NCBI GenBank assembly: GCA_943328975.2
Contig: CALQCC020000010.1
Location: 62,001 to 126,000 of the forward strand
From: Bordetella parapertussis
GTDB taxonomy: Bacteria; Acidobacteriota; Terriglobia; Bryobacterales; Bryobacteraceae
Length of the DNA stretch: 64,000 bases
Direction of reading: 5' to 3'
Below, piece by piece: positions 42,684-51,869 of the stretch. The notes under the pieces were generated by a model. It had not been told where the DNA came from, ran no database searches, and worked only from the letters and a program-made list of their open reading frames with translations. A program made the translations under genes and the position numbers. How positions within the stretch are numbered: the stretch's first letter is position 1; every line of letters starts with the position of its first letter.

Positions 42684-43316
42684 TCAGCGCCTGCGCTTCT
42701 TGTCCGCGCGGAGGGGCTTGCGCGGACGAGTGGCGGACGTCATGGGGGTGATGAATTTCAGTTCTTCCGGCGTGAGGTCCCTCCACTGGCCGGGGGCGAG
42801 CGAGCCTAATCGCAATTCGCCGATTGCGGCGCGGACTAGGCGCAGCGTGGGGAAGCCGACCGTCGCGGTCATGCGGCGCACTTGGCGATTGCGGCCCTCT
42901 GTCAACACGATCTCGATCCACGCTGTGGGGATGGCGGCTCGGTAACGGATGGGCGGATTGCGCGGGGGTAAGTCGGGCTCTTGATCGAGCAGGCGGGCTT
43001 TCGCTGGACGGGTTTTGAAGTCATCCCAGATCTGGACGCCTTCGCGCAGGTGTTGCAACGCAGCCTCATCGGGAATGCCTTCGACTTGTGCCCAGTAGGT
43101 TTTTGGATGGTCGTAGCGCGGGTCGGTCAGGCGGTGCTGCAGCCAACCATCACTCGTGAGGAGGACGAGACCTTCGCTATCGCGGTCGAGGCGGCCGACG
43201 GGGTAGACATCTGGGACCTCAACAAAATCGGCGAGCGTATTTCGGTCGCCCTTCGCATCGCTGAACTGGCAGATGACGTCGAAGGGTTTGTTCAGTAAGA
43301 GGTGGCGGTGGGTCAT
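42684..43316 (-). CDS. Pseudouridine synthase, RsuA/RluE type
   Basis: A 210-residue enzyme. The catalytic aspartate lies in [18 protein letters not shown], and later blocks [32 protein letters not shown] are family typical. There is no N-terminal S4 domain, which favours RluE over RsuA/RluB. RluE modifies one uridine of 23S rRNA. Its ATG overlaps the glycosyltransferase gene stop by four bases, an odd partner for an rRNA enzyme. Confidence 0.93.
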   Translation of the reverse strand: MTHRHLLLNKPFDVICQFSDAKGDRNTLADFVEVPDVYPVGRLDRDSEGLVLLTSDGWLQHRLTDPRYDHPKTYWAQVEGIPDEAALQHLREGVQIWDDFKTRPAKARLLDQEPDLPPRNPPIRYRAAIPTAWIEIVLTEGRNRQVRRMTATVGFPTLRLVRAAIGELRLGSLAPGQWRDLTPEELKFITPMTSATRPRKPLRADKKRRR

Positions 43317-44578
43317 TTAGCGAAGACCTCAATGCGGGGGCCGTTGAAGGATTGTTCGGCTTTGAGAGTCAGCCCCGGTGGGGCGTAGTTGCTGGATGGA
43401 ATGTAGGGCGAGGTAGCGATGACGACTCGATCCTGTGGGCCAGCGCAGAGGTGCGCGGCAAGTTGCGGGTGGAAGTACAGATACACGGGCGTGGTGTCGG
43501 CCAGGAATGAGACGCAGGCTCCGTTGGTGACTTCGCGTTGGAGGGCGTTGGCGGCGGCTTGCCAGTCTTCCCGGGGCTTGCGGAACCACTGGACGTCTTC
43601 GTAGAGGGAGGCGGCTAGGAAGGTTAGGAGAAGGAGCTTGCCTGCTTGTCCGCTTCCTGACGGGCGCGGTTCTGTTCCTAGCGTGAACAGTAGCGCGAGG
43701 GCGGGGAGTATGTAGATCAGTTGTCGGGTGGCGAAGAAGTAGTGCAGGGCTGCGTTGGTGGTGAACACTGCCAGCGGGATGGCGATGAGGCAGATTAGCC
43801 AGAAGTTGCGAAGCTCGCTTGTGCGGCGTAGACCGAGGGCTGCGCCGAGGAAGAGGATCGCGGTGCCGGCGTAGCCGCTGCCGGAGATTTCGTGCAGAAC
43901 TACTAGTGCGCTGCGCGGATCGAAGGATGCCAGTTGTTGGTCTGCGGTGATGGCCGCCCAGTCGGCGCGGAAGTGGGCGTACCACGGGACTAGCAGTAGC
44001 GCGGAAAGGGCGATGCCTGCAAGAGGGGCTCGTAGAGATGGGCGGTCGTAGAAGAAGGCCCAGGCAAGGTGTGCTGCCGCTAGGAAGATCGCGTAGGGCT
44101 GAGTCAGTGAAGCGAGTGCCGTCAGCAGTGCGTAGATCCACAGTCTGGATGGGCGCTCGCGTAGTGAGAGGAAGACTTCGGTGCTCCAAACAGAGAGCGC
44201 CAGGGCCAATGCGTACGGGCGGGCTTCCACGGCGTAGCGAAGTTGCAGGGGCCAGAGAGCGAAGACTACTACTGCAAGCAGCGGCGTGCGCAGTTTCATT
44301 CGCTGCGCCAGTAGGTAGATAGCGGGGCACGCTGCGACGCTCGCGATGACCGAGGGTAGGCGTGCGGCGAAGGTGGAGTGGCTGAGAAGTTGGATGCTCC
44401 AACGCGGGGCGAGGAACGCTAGGGGCGATCCGCCGGGGACAGTCTTGATGTAGTCGAGCAGGGCGGAGGTGTTGGGCTCGACGGCTCCGATGAGGGTTAA
44501 GATTTCGTCGAGCCACAACGAGAGCCGCGGCGCGAGGAACAGCAGCGCGAGCGCGTAGAGAGGGAGGAAAATCTTCAT
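43313..44578 (-). CDS. Membrane glycosyltransferase-like protein (GT39-like), tandem copy with repeat-derived insert
   Basis: A 421-residue protein from the ATG at 44576-44578; a long in-frame extension upstream runs inside the next gene and is out-of-frame shadow. About nine membrane segments follow [25 protein letters not shown], where the LDE acidic site in the first loop fits GT-C enzymes. It is a paralogue of the gene upstream (44575-45849), matching along its whole length. Between the two, PALALLF...GKLLL is conserved, but this copy has [12 protein letters not shown] between, encoded by a REP-like sequence. Sugar and acceptor are unknown. Confidence 0.85.
   Translation of the reverse strand: MKIFLPLYALALLFLAPRLSLWLDEILTLIGAVEPNTSALLDYIKTVPGGSPLAFLAPRWSIQLLSHSTFAARLPSVIASVAACPAIYLLAQRMKLRTPLLAVVVFALWPLQLRYAVEARPYALALALSVWSTEVFLSLRERPSRLWIYALLTALASLTQPYAIFLAAAHLAWAFFYDRPSLRAPLAGIALSALLLVPWYAHFRADWAAITADQQLASFDPRSALVVLHEISGSGYAGTAILFLGAALGLRRTSELRNFWLICLIAIPLAVFTTNAALHYFFATRQLIYILPALALLFTLGTEPRPSGSGQAGKLLLLTFLAASLYEDVQWFRKPREDWQAAANALQREVTNGACVSFLADTTPVYLYFHPQLAAHLCAGPQDRVVIATSPYIPSSNYAPPGLTLKAEQSFNGPRIEVFAK
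43644..43678. repeat. REP-like arm inside a glycosyltransferase gene
   Basis: The bases CTTGTCCGCTTCCTGACGGG and the next 13 or so match the arms of the palindrome at 9490-9584 with only a few differences (TTGTCCGC ... GCGGTTCTGTT). The element is translated in frame as [12 protein letters not shown] at about residues 301-312 and is absent from the tandem paralogue. Confidence 0.7.
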
Positions 44579-45849
44579 CGACCGTAGACCTCGATGGTCG
44601 GCGCGACAAAGGATTGCTCGGATTGTTTGCTGAGTCCTCGGGTGACAAGAGCCGCTTGCGTTGCTGCTTGCGCGGGCTCGTATGAAGATCCGGCGAGGAC
44701 AACGCGGGGCGCGTCGACGGAGCAGAGGTGGGCTGCGAGTTCGGGGCGGAAGAAGACGAAGAGCTTTTGCGAATCGCCCACGAATTGCACACAGGCTCCA
44801 CGGGAGACTTCGGAGGCGATGGCGTTGGATGCGGCGGACCAGTCTTCGCGCGGGCGCTGGAACCAAACGATGTTGGAATACACGGATGCTGCTAGGAACC
44901 CGTAGAGCAGCAGTTTCCCAGGGCGTCCGGATGCCGCGCAGAAGAGCAGCGCGAGTGCGGGGACGATGCAGATGAGCTGCCGGATCGCGAAGAAGTAGTC
45001 GAAAGCGATGTTGGCTAGGGGGACAGCAATCAACGGTAGGACCGCGCAGGTGAGCCAGAAGCGTTTCGGTTCGAGAGGGTGCCGGAGACCGAACGCCACG
45101 CCGGCGAACAGGATCGCGGTGCCGATGTAGCCGCTGCCGGAGAGTTCGCGAAGGAAGACTAAGATGGCTCGCGGGTTGGCGAGGGCTAGCTGTTGTTCGG
45201 TGCTCTGCGCTCGCCAGCCCGCGCTGAAGTGCGCGTACCAAGGGAGCAAGGCCGTACACGCGAGGGCGATTGCGGCGGCGGGCAGAATCGCGCGCGGTCG
45301 GTCGTGCAGGAAGCTCCATAGGAGGTGCGCGGCCGGGATCACGAGTGCGTAGGGATGCGTGAATCCTATGGCGATAGTGAGGAACGCGTAGATCGACCAG
45401 TGTGACTTCCTGAGAAACGCTAGGTTGAGCCACAGGCCCAGGCAGAGGGCGAGCGCGTAGGGCCTGACTTCGAGCGCATAGCGGAATTGCAGCGGCCAGA
45501 GCGCAAAAACTACGACGGGGAGTATGGGGACTTGCAGGCCGATGTGGCGGGCGAGGAGAAAGAGTGCGGGGCAAGCAGCGAGGCTGGCGAGTATCGAGGG
45601 GAGCCGCGCGGTGAGTTGCGAGAGGCCGAGGAGTTGGATGGTCCAGTGGGGGATGAGAAACGCGAGCGGGGTCGCGCCTTGCTGCTTACGCAAGTTCTCC
45701 ATGAGGGATGGCAGGTCCGGCTGTATGGCTCCGGTGAGAGTGAGAACTTCATCCAGCCAGAAGGAAAGATGCGGGGCGGCCAGCAGCAGTACGACGGCGT
45801 AACACGGCAGGAACCACGCGAACGAACGGGAACCTGGCAGCCGCAGCAT
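44575..45849 (-). CDS. Membrane glycosyltransferase-like protein (GT39-like), tandem copy
   Basis: A 424-residue protein with about nine membrane segments. The opening LLLAAPHLSFWLDEVLTLTGA shows the LDE acidic pair in the first periplasmic loop, as in polyprenyl-phosphate-dependent GT-C enzymes. It is a clear paralogue of the next gene downstream, with which it overlaps by four bases (ATGA). The end of the protein is soluble and probably periplasmic. The start is seven bases past the 1295-residue secreted protein's stop, so all three could form one transcript. Confidence 0.86.
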   Translation of the reverse strand: MLRLPGSRSFAWFLPCYAVVLLLAAPHLSFWLDEVLTLTGAIQPDLPSLMENLRKQQGATPLAFLIPHWTIQLLGLSQLTARLPSILASLAACPALFLLARHIGLQVPILPVVVFALWPLQFRYALEVRPYALALCLGLWLNLAFLRKSHWSIYAFLTIAIGFTHPYALVIPAAHLLWSFLHDRPRAILPAAAIALACTALLPWYAHFSAGWRAQSTEQQLALANPRAILVFLRELSGSGYIGTAILFAGVAFGLRHPLEPKRFWLTCAVLPLIAVPLANIAFDYFFAIRQLICIVPALALLFCAASGRPGKLLLYGFLAASVYSNIVWFQRPREDWSAASNAIASEVSRGACVQFVGDSQKLFVFFRPELAAHLCSVDAPRVVLAGSSYEPAQAATQAALVTRGLSKQSEQSFVAPTIEVYGR

Positions 45850-45856
45850 TTGCCGA

Positions 45857-48800
45857 TTATTGCACTACGGTCAGGGTCGTTACATTCGCGGTATAGGCGC
45901 CTTGTTTCACCAAAACTTCCAGCGGGGCGTTCAAGCGAGCGTTATCGGGGACCTTGAAGTTGATCTGGTAGAGGCCAACGCCGAAGGGTGTTAAGCCCGC
46001 GAACGCGACCTCGGTGGGAGTTCCGTCGATGGTGACGGTGGGCAGCACGGTGGGGATGCCGAGGGGAAGTACGCCGGGGGAAGGTGCTCCGCTGGCGACT
46101 GGCGGGTTGGTGGCGCCGAGGCCGACCAGATACATGATGAGGGTTTCGCCGCGCTTGGCCGGGTTGGTCGAATCGACCAGGACGAAGTTGGAATGCTGGG
46201 CGATGAGTTTCGCGTCGGAGAAGGCGGCGACGCCCGGCTGCACGGCGACGATGTCGATTTGGTCGGGGATGGTGATGGCTCCGTTGGCGGTGACCAGAAT
46301 CGGATAGGAGCGGTTCGGCGGCAGCTCGCTCGGCAGTTGGACCACGAGTTGTCCGGGGCTGACGTAATAGAGTGGCGCTTCGTAGGGGCCGACGAGAACG
46401 CTGGTGCCTTTGTAGTTGGTCGAGAGCGGAACAGTACCGGTGGATTCGGCCACCGCTGCAAGATCGGTCCCATACATCTGGGCGACGACGCCGGGCGAAA
46501 GCAGGCCACCGAGCTTCGGGTCCAGATTGTGGATGGTTCCGTTGCGGAAGAGCGTGGGAACCTTATTTTCTTTGACGCTGCCCACTAGCGACGCGCTGGC
46601 CGTGGGGAAGTCGGAGTTCAGGGCGCTAATCGTGACGTTGGTTTGCTCCAGTGCGGTTCCGGGTTGCCAAGTGGCGGAATAGATGCCGGTCACGTCGTCG
46701 GCGTCGAGCGTCATAGGAGGATCTCCGTTGGAGAAGCGGGCGACGACGGTGGCGTTGGAGACGGCGGCTCCGCAGTTGTCGCGCACTTCGACCGTCAGCG
46801 TGGCGGGCCAACCTGCGGGGACCGTGAAGTTGTTGGCGAGGCCGGTGGTTCCCACCGCCATTTTGTTGGGGGAGCATGCTGCGGCTCGTGTCTTGGTCGG
46901 AATTTGTTCGGACGCGGCGTCGGTAACGATCAACGTGGCCGCCAGTGTTTGTGAAGCGTCCGCCGTGGCGAGGGTGATTTCGCCCCGGTAGATGCCCGCG
47001 ACTAGGGTCCGGGGATCGACGGTGACGGCGAGCGCTGCGCTCTGCGTGGAAGAAATGTTCCCGGCTGCGGGGGAAATGGTGAGCCAGTTCGCGCCATCCA
47101 GCGTGGAGGCGGCTGCTTGGTAGGCGATCGGCGTGATGCTGGCCGCGTTGACTGTGACCACGCGGCGCGATGGTTGCGAGCCCGCGATGGCCGTGAACAC
47201 ATAGCCACCTACGTCGAAATCCAAGTCAGAGGTGAAATTTGCCGCCCTCACCTGCAAGACGGCCATGACGTAGCGCGGGGAATAGGCTGCGCCAGGAGCG
47301 GTGATGCGGAGCAAGCCGTAGTAGGCGCCTGCGGAGAGATTCGCCGTCTCCGGCTTGACGCTCAACTTCAAGATGCTGGGCGCGTTCAGTGCGGCGCTTC
47401 CGCTGGTCGAGCCTAGGGCGAAGTACTCGCTCCCGCGGATCCACTCCGCAGTCCAAGGAAGAATGCTCAAAGGTTCACGGTTGAAGATCTTGATTTCGCG
47501 AACGGCCAGTGTGCGCGCTCCTTCGCGCATGGAGAAGCGGACACCCGTTGGACTGACGTCGAGCAGCGTGCCAAACGGAGCGACTCGCAACACGATGGGG
47601 ACATCCACATTGTTGATACTGGAAGCGAACCGAACCGTATCGCGGTAGACGCCTTCGAGCAGGCCGGTGGTATCGATATTGATCCGGATCACGGTACCTA
47701 GCGGACCCGCAGTGCCTGTTGCCGGAGAAACGGAAGTGATCCAAGGACTCCGCTGCTGCACAACCGCAGTGAAGGGGAGCAGTCCGCCGCCACCTGTGTT
47801 CCGCAAGAACAGGGAGCCCTGACGTTTGCCAGGGCTTGGCGCGCGCGTCGCAAAACTCAACAGGGATACAGAGGATTCCAACTTCGCGGCCACAGGTTTC
47901 ACTGACAAAGTAACCGTGATATCGACCGGCGGAATGTTGGGATTGCTCCGAATCGAAATACGAATGCGTGCGAAGTAGGTGCCCTCCGGCAGGTTGGCTT
48001 GGTTCACGCTAATAGTAATGAGGCCAGGCGCGGTTCCCGCGGTAGGCGCAACTTGGATCCAGCCCGGCGTGGGGGCCCCCGGTGACCCTCCATCGACGGT
48101 GACCGAGAAGGCTTGCGCCGCTTGCGCCGTCGAAATGCGGACGGTCTGCAGCGGGGGCGTGCTGCCGCCCAGGATAGCGTTGAAGTCCAGTTTTGATAGC
48201 GAGGTTTGAAGCCCCGATCCCGGCGCTCCGATGGTTAGGGAGAACTGTCTCGTTGCAGATGCTGGAGCTGGATCGCGGACCGTAACCGAGAAGATGAAGG
48301 TGCCCGAGGCGGTGGGTGTCCCTGTTAAGAGGCCGTTCGATCCCAGCGTGAGACCCGGTGCGGGCGTAGCGGGTAGCGACGAAAATGTATGCGGCAGCAG
48401 ACCACCCGCGGTCTCGATCGTTTGAGAGTAGGGTGTCCCCACCACCCCGTTCAGCAGGGATGTCGTAATGAAACTCAACGGTTCACGCGGTGCGATCACG
48501 CTGAGCGTCAGCGGATTATTGAAACGCGGGATCGGGCTGACATCGGCAATCTGCGACGCCGAGACCGGTGCAAGGCTCAGGTCCCCATTCAGGGATTGAA
48601 GCACTGGAGCCCCGCTGCTGTAGGTGATGGTGAAAGGAATCGAGAGCGTTTCTGTGGCCGCTGCTGCGCTCTGGGTAATTTCGTACACCGCCGTAACCGT
48701 TCCCTTTTCGTTCAGCAACGTGCTGCTGAGGGCGGGGCTGTAAGGGCCGATGCCGTTCGCATCGGCGACGATCAAGCGCGCTGTGCCGAAGGAGCCGAAA

Positions 48801-49744
48801 GAAACGTTCAGCGGCGCGGACACAGAGGCCGCAGTAGGCACCGAAAAGAGCCGTACGCGGAGGCGGGTCCCGTTATCGGGCAACCCGGCAAAGGATAGAT
48901 TGCCGCGTTGAGAGGGCGAAAGATTGGGGCTGTAAAAACCAGTTTCGTAGTCGAAAGGAACGCCCCCGGATTCGGATTGTCCAGGAGACAACGCTGGACC
49001 CGCCGATGAATTGGGCTTCAAGACATTCGGAAACTGCTCCGCAACATTCACCAGGAATTTTGAGAGCTGTCCTCCGGTGGATTCCGCGCCGGAAGTGGTC
49101 GCCGCAATCGGAGTCTGCGCGGTGGCGACATTTAGGATCGAGTTATTGATCGCAACGTTGAGCTGTCCGCTTTGCAGCACCACCGAAACCGCCAGCGTGC
49201 CGCCTGCCGCCGGCGCAGCCACACGCAGGTTGGTGAAGCGGAAGGAACGGCTGGTCTGTGTCCCGGGCGGATCAAAGGGTACGCCGCGCCACGTCAAGGT
49301 GTTGGTCCCGTACTCTCCCTGAAATACGTTGGGATGGCCTGGTGATCCGTCATAGGTCCGTATGGGATTGCCCGTGCTGGTGACGGTGCAGATCCCATTC
49401 GCCGTGATGCAGGCTGACTGGGTCACCGGTTTGGGCTCATCCACAACCAGTAATGCATCGGACCAGCCGATGGCCAAGGGTCGGCTGGTGACGTTCGCAT
49501 TGAAGGTGAGAACCCACGTCATCGGCAGAACGGTTTGTTGCGCGCCCGTGGGTGTGCCACCGGTGCAGGTCAGAAGAAGATCGGAGGTGCGTTCAGCGGC
49601 TCCACCGGCCCGGACCGTGACGGGAACCGTGGAAGCGTTGCAAATCAGCGGGGCGCCTTGGCCAAAACCGGGCACACAGGCGGCGAACAAAAAGGCACCG
49701 AGAACGCCGACGGTGCGCCAGCCGCTACTGAGAGTCACAGTCAC
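45857..49744 (-). CDS. Very large secreted Ig-like/BACON-like protein with a Solibacter-type C-terminal domain
   Basis: A 1295-residue protein read from GTG (49742-49744), with a signal peptide ending about residue 29 (PGFGQ). The N-terminal 400 residues are beta-rich and unassigned. A putative Ig (He_PIG) unit follows at about 430-510 (SLLNGVVGTPYSQTIETAGG). Residues about 515-940 hold four or five BACON-like repeats (FNAILGGSTPPLQTVRIS, WIQVAPTAGTAPGLITISV). An Ig-like unit near 970-1060 and the TIGR03437-type domain (about 1075-1295) close the protein. It is probably surface-anchored or secreted, with adhesion or polymer binding as guesses. Confidence 0.88.
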   Translation of the reverse strand: MTVTLSSGWRTVGVLGAFLFAACVPGFGQGAPLICNASTVPVTVRAGGAAERTSDLLLTCTGGTPTGAQQTVLPMTWVLTFNANVTSRPLAIGWSDALLVVDEPKPVTQSACITANGICTVTSTGNPIRTYDGSPGHPNVFQGEYGTNTLTWRGVPFDPPGTQTSRSFRFTNLRVAAPAAGGTLAVSVVLQSGQLNVAINNSILNVATAQTPIAATTSGAESTGGQLSKFLVNVAEQFPNVLKPNSSAGPALSPGQSESGGVPFDYETGFYSPNLSPSQRGNLSFAGLPDNGTRLRVRLFSVPTAASVSAPLNVSFGSFGTARLIVADANGIGPYSPALSSTLLNEKGTVTAVYEITQSAAAATETLSIPFTITYSSGAPVLQSLNGDLSLAPVSASQIADVSPIPRFNNPLTLSVIAPREPLSFITTSLLNGVVGTPYSQTIETAGGLLPHTFSSLPATPAPGLTLGSNGLLTGTPTASGTFIFSVTVRDPAPASATRQFSLTIGAPGSGLQTSLSKLDFNAILGGSTPPLQTVRISTAQAAQAFSVTVDGGSPGAPTPGWIQVAPTAGTAPGLITISVNQANLPEGTYFARIRISIRSNPNIPPVDITVTLSVKPVAAKLESSVSLLSFATRAPSPGKRQGSLFLRNTGGGGLLPFTAVVQQRSPWITSVSPATGTAGPLGTVIRINIDTTGLLEGVYRDTVRFASSINNVDVPIVLRVAPFGTLLDVSPTGVRFSMREGARTLAVREIKIFNREPLSILPWTAEWIRGSEYFALGSTSGSAALNAPSILKLSVKPETANLSAGAYYGLLRITAPGAAYSPRYVMAVLQVRAANFTSDLDFDVGGYVFTAIAGSQPSRRVVTVNAASITPIAYQAAASTLDGANWLTISPAAGNISSTQSAALAVTVDPRTLVAGIYRGEITLATADASQTLAATLIVTDAASEQIPTKTRAAACSPNKMAVGTTGLANNFTVPAGWPATLTVEVRDNCGAAVSNATVVARFSNGDPPMTLDADDVTGIYSATWQPGTALEQTNVTISALNSDFPTASASLVGSVKENKVPTLFRNGTIHNLDPKLGGLLSPGVVAQMYGTDLAAVAESTGTVPLSTNYKGTSVLVGPYEAPLYYVSPGQLVVQLPSELPPNRSYPILVTANGAITIPDQIDIVAVQPGVAAFSDAKLIAQHSNFVLVDSTNPAKRGETLIMYLVGLGATNPPVASGAPSPGVLPLGIPTVLPTVTIDGTPTEVAFAGLTPFGVGLYQINFKVPDNARLNAPLEVLVKQGAYTANVTTLTVVQ

Positions 49745-49763
49745 AGTGCTAAGATGTCCTCAA

Positions 49764-51869
49764 TTGTACCAGTCGCATCCCATTACCGGCGTACTAGTAG
49801 CCGTGTTGTGCGGCACCGCTATTTCTCTATCGGCACAAACCCCGCAAGTTCAGCGGATACCCCGCCAAATTACCCAAGATCGAGCCGCGGCGCAGGGCAT
49901 TCTTCGTAACCCCAATGGCTTGGGACTGGGCGGCGCTCGCATCTTGCTGGAGCCTGAAGCGGGCGGAGTGTCCATCACTACCAACAGTACGGGCGACGGT
50001 GTGTTCCGGATGTTGGACGTGCCTCCGGGGCGGTACCGGTTGACGGCGTCGCTGGTGGGGCACCGGACGCTGGTGCGTGAGGGGATCGTGATCGCGGCGG
50101 GCGAAGTCTTCGCGATGGAAGAGACGCTGTTCCCTTTGGACGTTCCAGAGACGCCGTCGTTGCCGGTAACCGAGTTGCCCAGCGTGTATCGAAATTATCC
50201 ATTGATACAGACGCCTACCAACGTGTCTGTGGCTGCTCCGCTGGATGAGAATCTTGCGCCCCCGGACCTGGTCTTTAAGGATGCCTCGAATCGCTGGGCG
50301 TACGACTTTCCGGAGTATCGGCGTTACGCTCCGCCAACCTTGAATGTGGAAACCACGGGTGGCGACGTCCAGTTCACCAAAGGACACTGGTATGACCCGT
50401 TCAATCGGAACAAGTTGAAGGGCGACTATCCGATCTTTGGGCAACAGACATTCTTCACGCTCACCGGCAAGAGCGAGACCTTCATGGACGGGCGGCGATT
50501 GCCCACCACCAGCAATTTGGCTTCTGCCGATCCTGGCGCGGAAGAGTTTTTCGGGCGCTACGGGCAGCTGTTCCTGACGGAGAACATCAACTTTTCGGCG
50601 GACTTGGTGCATGGGGACACTTCGTATCGTCCGGCGGATTGGCGGGTGAAGTTCATGCCGGAGATCAATCTCAACTACTTCAAGGTTCGCGAGAACGGTA
50701 TCGTCAGCGTGGATCCACGTAAAGGCACCACGCGGTTCGACACGCAGGTGGGATTGCAGGAGGCGTTTATCGAACGTCGGCTGAAGACGCTGAGCAATAA
50801 CTTCGATTTCGTCTCAGCGCGCGCGGGGATTCAGACGTTCAATAGCGACTTCCGCGGGTTCGTGTTTTTCGATCAAGAACCGGGGCTCCGAGTCTTCGGG
50901 AACCTGCGGGCGAATCGCTATCAATACAATCTGGCGTACTTCGCCATGCTCGAGAAGGATTCCAACAGCGGACTGAATAGCATGGCGTATCGTGGCCGCC
51001 AAGTCTTCGTCGCGAATTTATATCGGCAGGATTTCTTCCGGCAGGGCTACACGATCCAAGGTAGCTTTCACTACGACAAAGACGACGCGACCTTGCAGTT
51101 CGATACGAATAAGTTTCTGGTGCGCCCAGCGGCGATTGGGATCGCCAGGCCGCATGCGATTCGCGCGTACTATTTCGGCGTGACAGGCGAGGGACACATC
51201 GGCCGCATTAATCTTTCGCACGCGTTCTACCAAGTGACGGGACACGATTCGCGCAATCCGATCGCAGGCCAGCGCACCAACATCAACGCGCAGATGGCGG
51301 CTGGCGAGGTGTCGATCGACAAAGACTGGTTCCGGCTGCGTGCGTCGATGTTTTTCGCTTCAGGCGATGACAAGCCACGCGATGGCACAGCTCGCGGGTT
51401 CGATTCGATTCTCGATAATACGAACTTCGGAGGGGGGATCTTCAGCTTCTGGAATCGCGAGGGACTGCGGCTTACAGGTACAGGCGTCGGCCTTGTGCAC
51501 GGAGGGAGTTTGATTCCATCCTTGCGGTCCAGCAAAACGCAGGGGCAGGGGAGCTTCGTCAACCCCGGCTTGCTTCTCTACAACACGGGCGCGGATATCG
51601 AACTGACCCCAAAGCTGCGCGCGGTGCTCAATTTCAGCGCGGTTCAATTTCACCATACCCAGCCTTTGGAGTTGCTGCTGTTTCAGGCTCCGATCCGGCG
51701 GGGCGTGGGCGCGGATACCGGCCTCGGCTTCTCCTACCGGCCCGCGCTGTCGGACAATATGACGGTACTGGGCGGCTTCAACTCCTTCCGGCCGTTCGGC
51801 GGGTTCCAGGATATTTACAAGAGTCCTACGTTGTATTCGGTCTTCTCTAATGTTCGATTCCAATTCTAA
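49764..51869 (+). CDS. Predicted outer-membrane beta-barrel protein with carboxypeptidase-regulatory-like head
   Basis: A 701-residue protein with a probable TTG start at 49764, which places a signal peptide ([19 protein letters not shown]) at the N-terminus; the frame upstream is a shadow of the divergent gene. Residues about 45-110 are a CarbopepD_reg-like beta-sandwich ([23 protein letters not shown]...). The remaining 550 residues alternate polar and aromatic strands and end in FSNVRFQF, typical of outer-membrane barrels that close with F. No TonB plug is seen. Its stop lies 20 bases inside the multiheme cytochrome gene, suggesting coupled expression and a porin-cytochrome partnership. 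Confidence 0.75.
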   Translation: MYQSHPITGVLVAVLCGTAISLSAQTPQVQRIPRQITQDRAAAQGILRNPNGLGLGGARILLEPEAGGVSITTNSTGDGVFRMLDVPPGRYRLTASLVGHRTLVREGIVIAAGEVFAMEETLFPLDVPETPSLPVTELPSVYRNYPLIQTPTNVSVAAPLDENLAPPDLVFKDASNRWAYDFPEYRRYAPPTLNVETTGGDVQFTKGHWYDPFNRNKLKGDYPIFGQQTFFTLTGKSETFMDGRRLPTTSNLASADPGAEEFFGRYGQLFLTENINFSADLVHGDTSYRPADWRVKFMPEINLNYFKVRENGIVSVDPRKGTTRFDTQVGLQEAFIERRLKTLSNNFDFVSARAGIQTFNSDFRGFVFFDQEPGLRVFGNLRANRYQYNLAYFAMLEKDSNSGLNSMAYRGRQVFVANLYRQDFFRQGYTIQGSFHYDKDDATLQFDTNKFLVRPAAIGIARPHAIRAYYFGVTGEGHIGRINLSHAFYQVTGHDSRNPIAGQRTNINAQMAAGEVSIDKDWFRLRASMFFASGDDKPRDGTARGFDSILDNTNFGGGIFSFWNREGLRLTGTGVGLVHGGSLIPSLRSSKTQGQGSFVNPGLLLYNTGADIELTPKLRAVLNFSAVQFHHTQPLELLLFQAPIRRGVGADTGLGFSYRPALSDNMTVLGGFNSFRPFGGFQDIYKSPTLYSVFSNVRFQF

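Noticed and set aside
43329-44801. A 490-residue open frame on the minus strand
   Set aside because: Its R/P/S-rich composition is that of a frame-shifted shadow of the glycosyltransferase genes; no domain is seen.
44579-45574. A long in-frame upstream extension of the glycosyltransferase at 43313-44578
   Set aside because: It is rich in R, P, A and S with no membrane pattern and lies inside the paralogous gene in another frame. The ATG at 44578 gives a protein aligned end to end with its paralogue.
49362-49763. An upstream extension of the outer-membrane barrel protein
   Set aside because: It is antisense to the 1295-residue secreted protein and would hide the clear signal peptide that starts near 49764.
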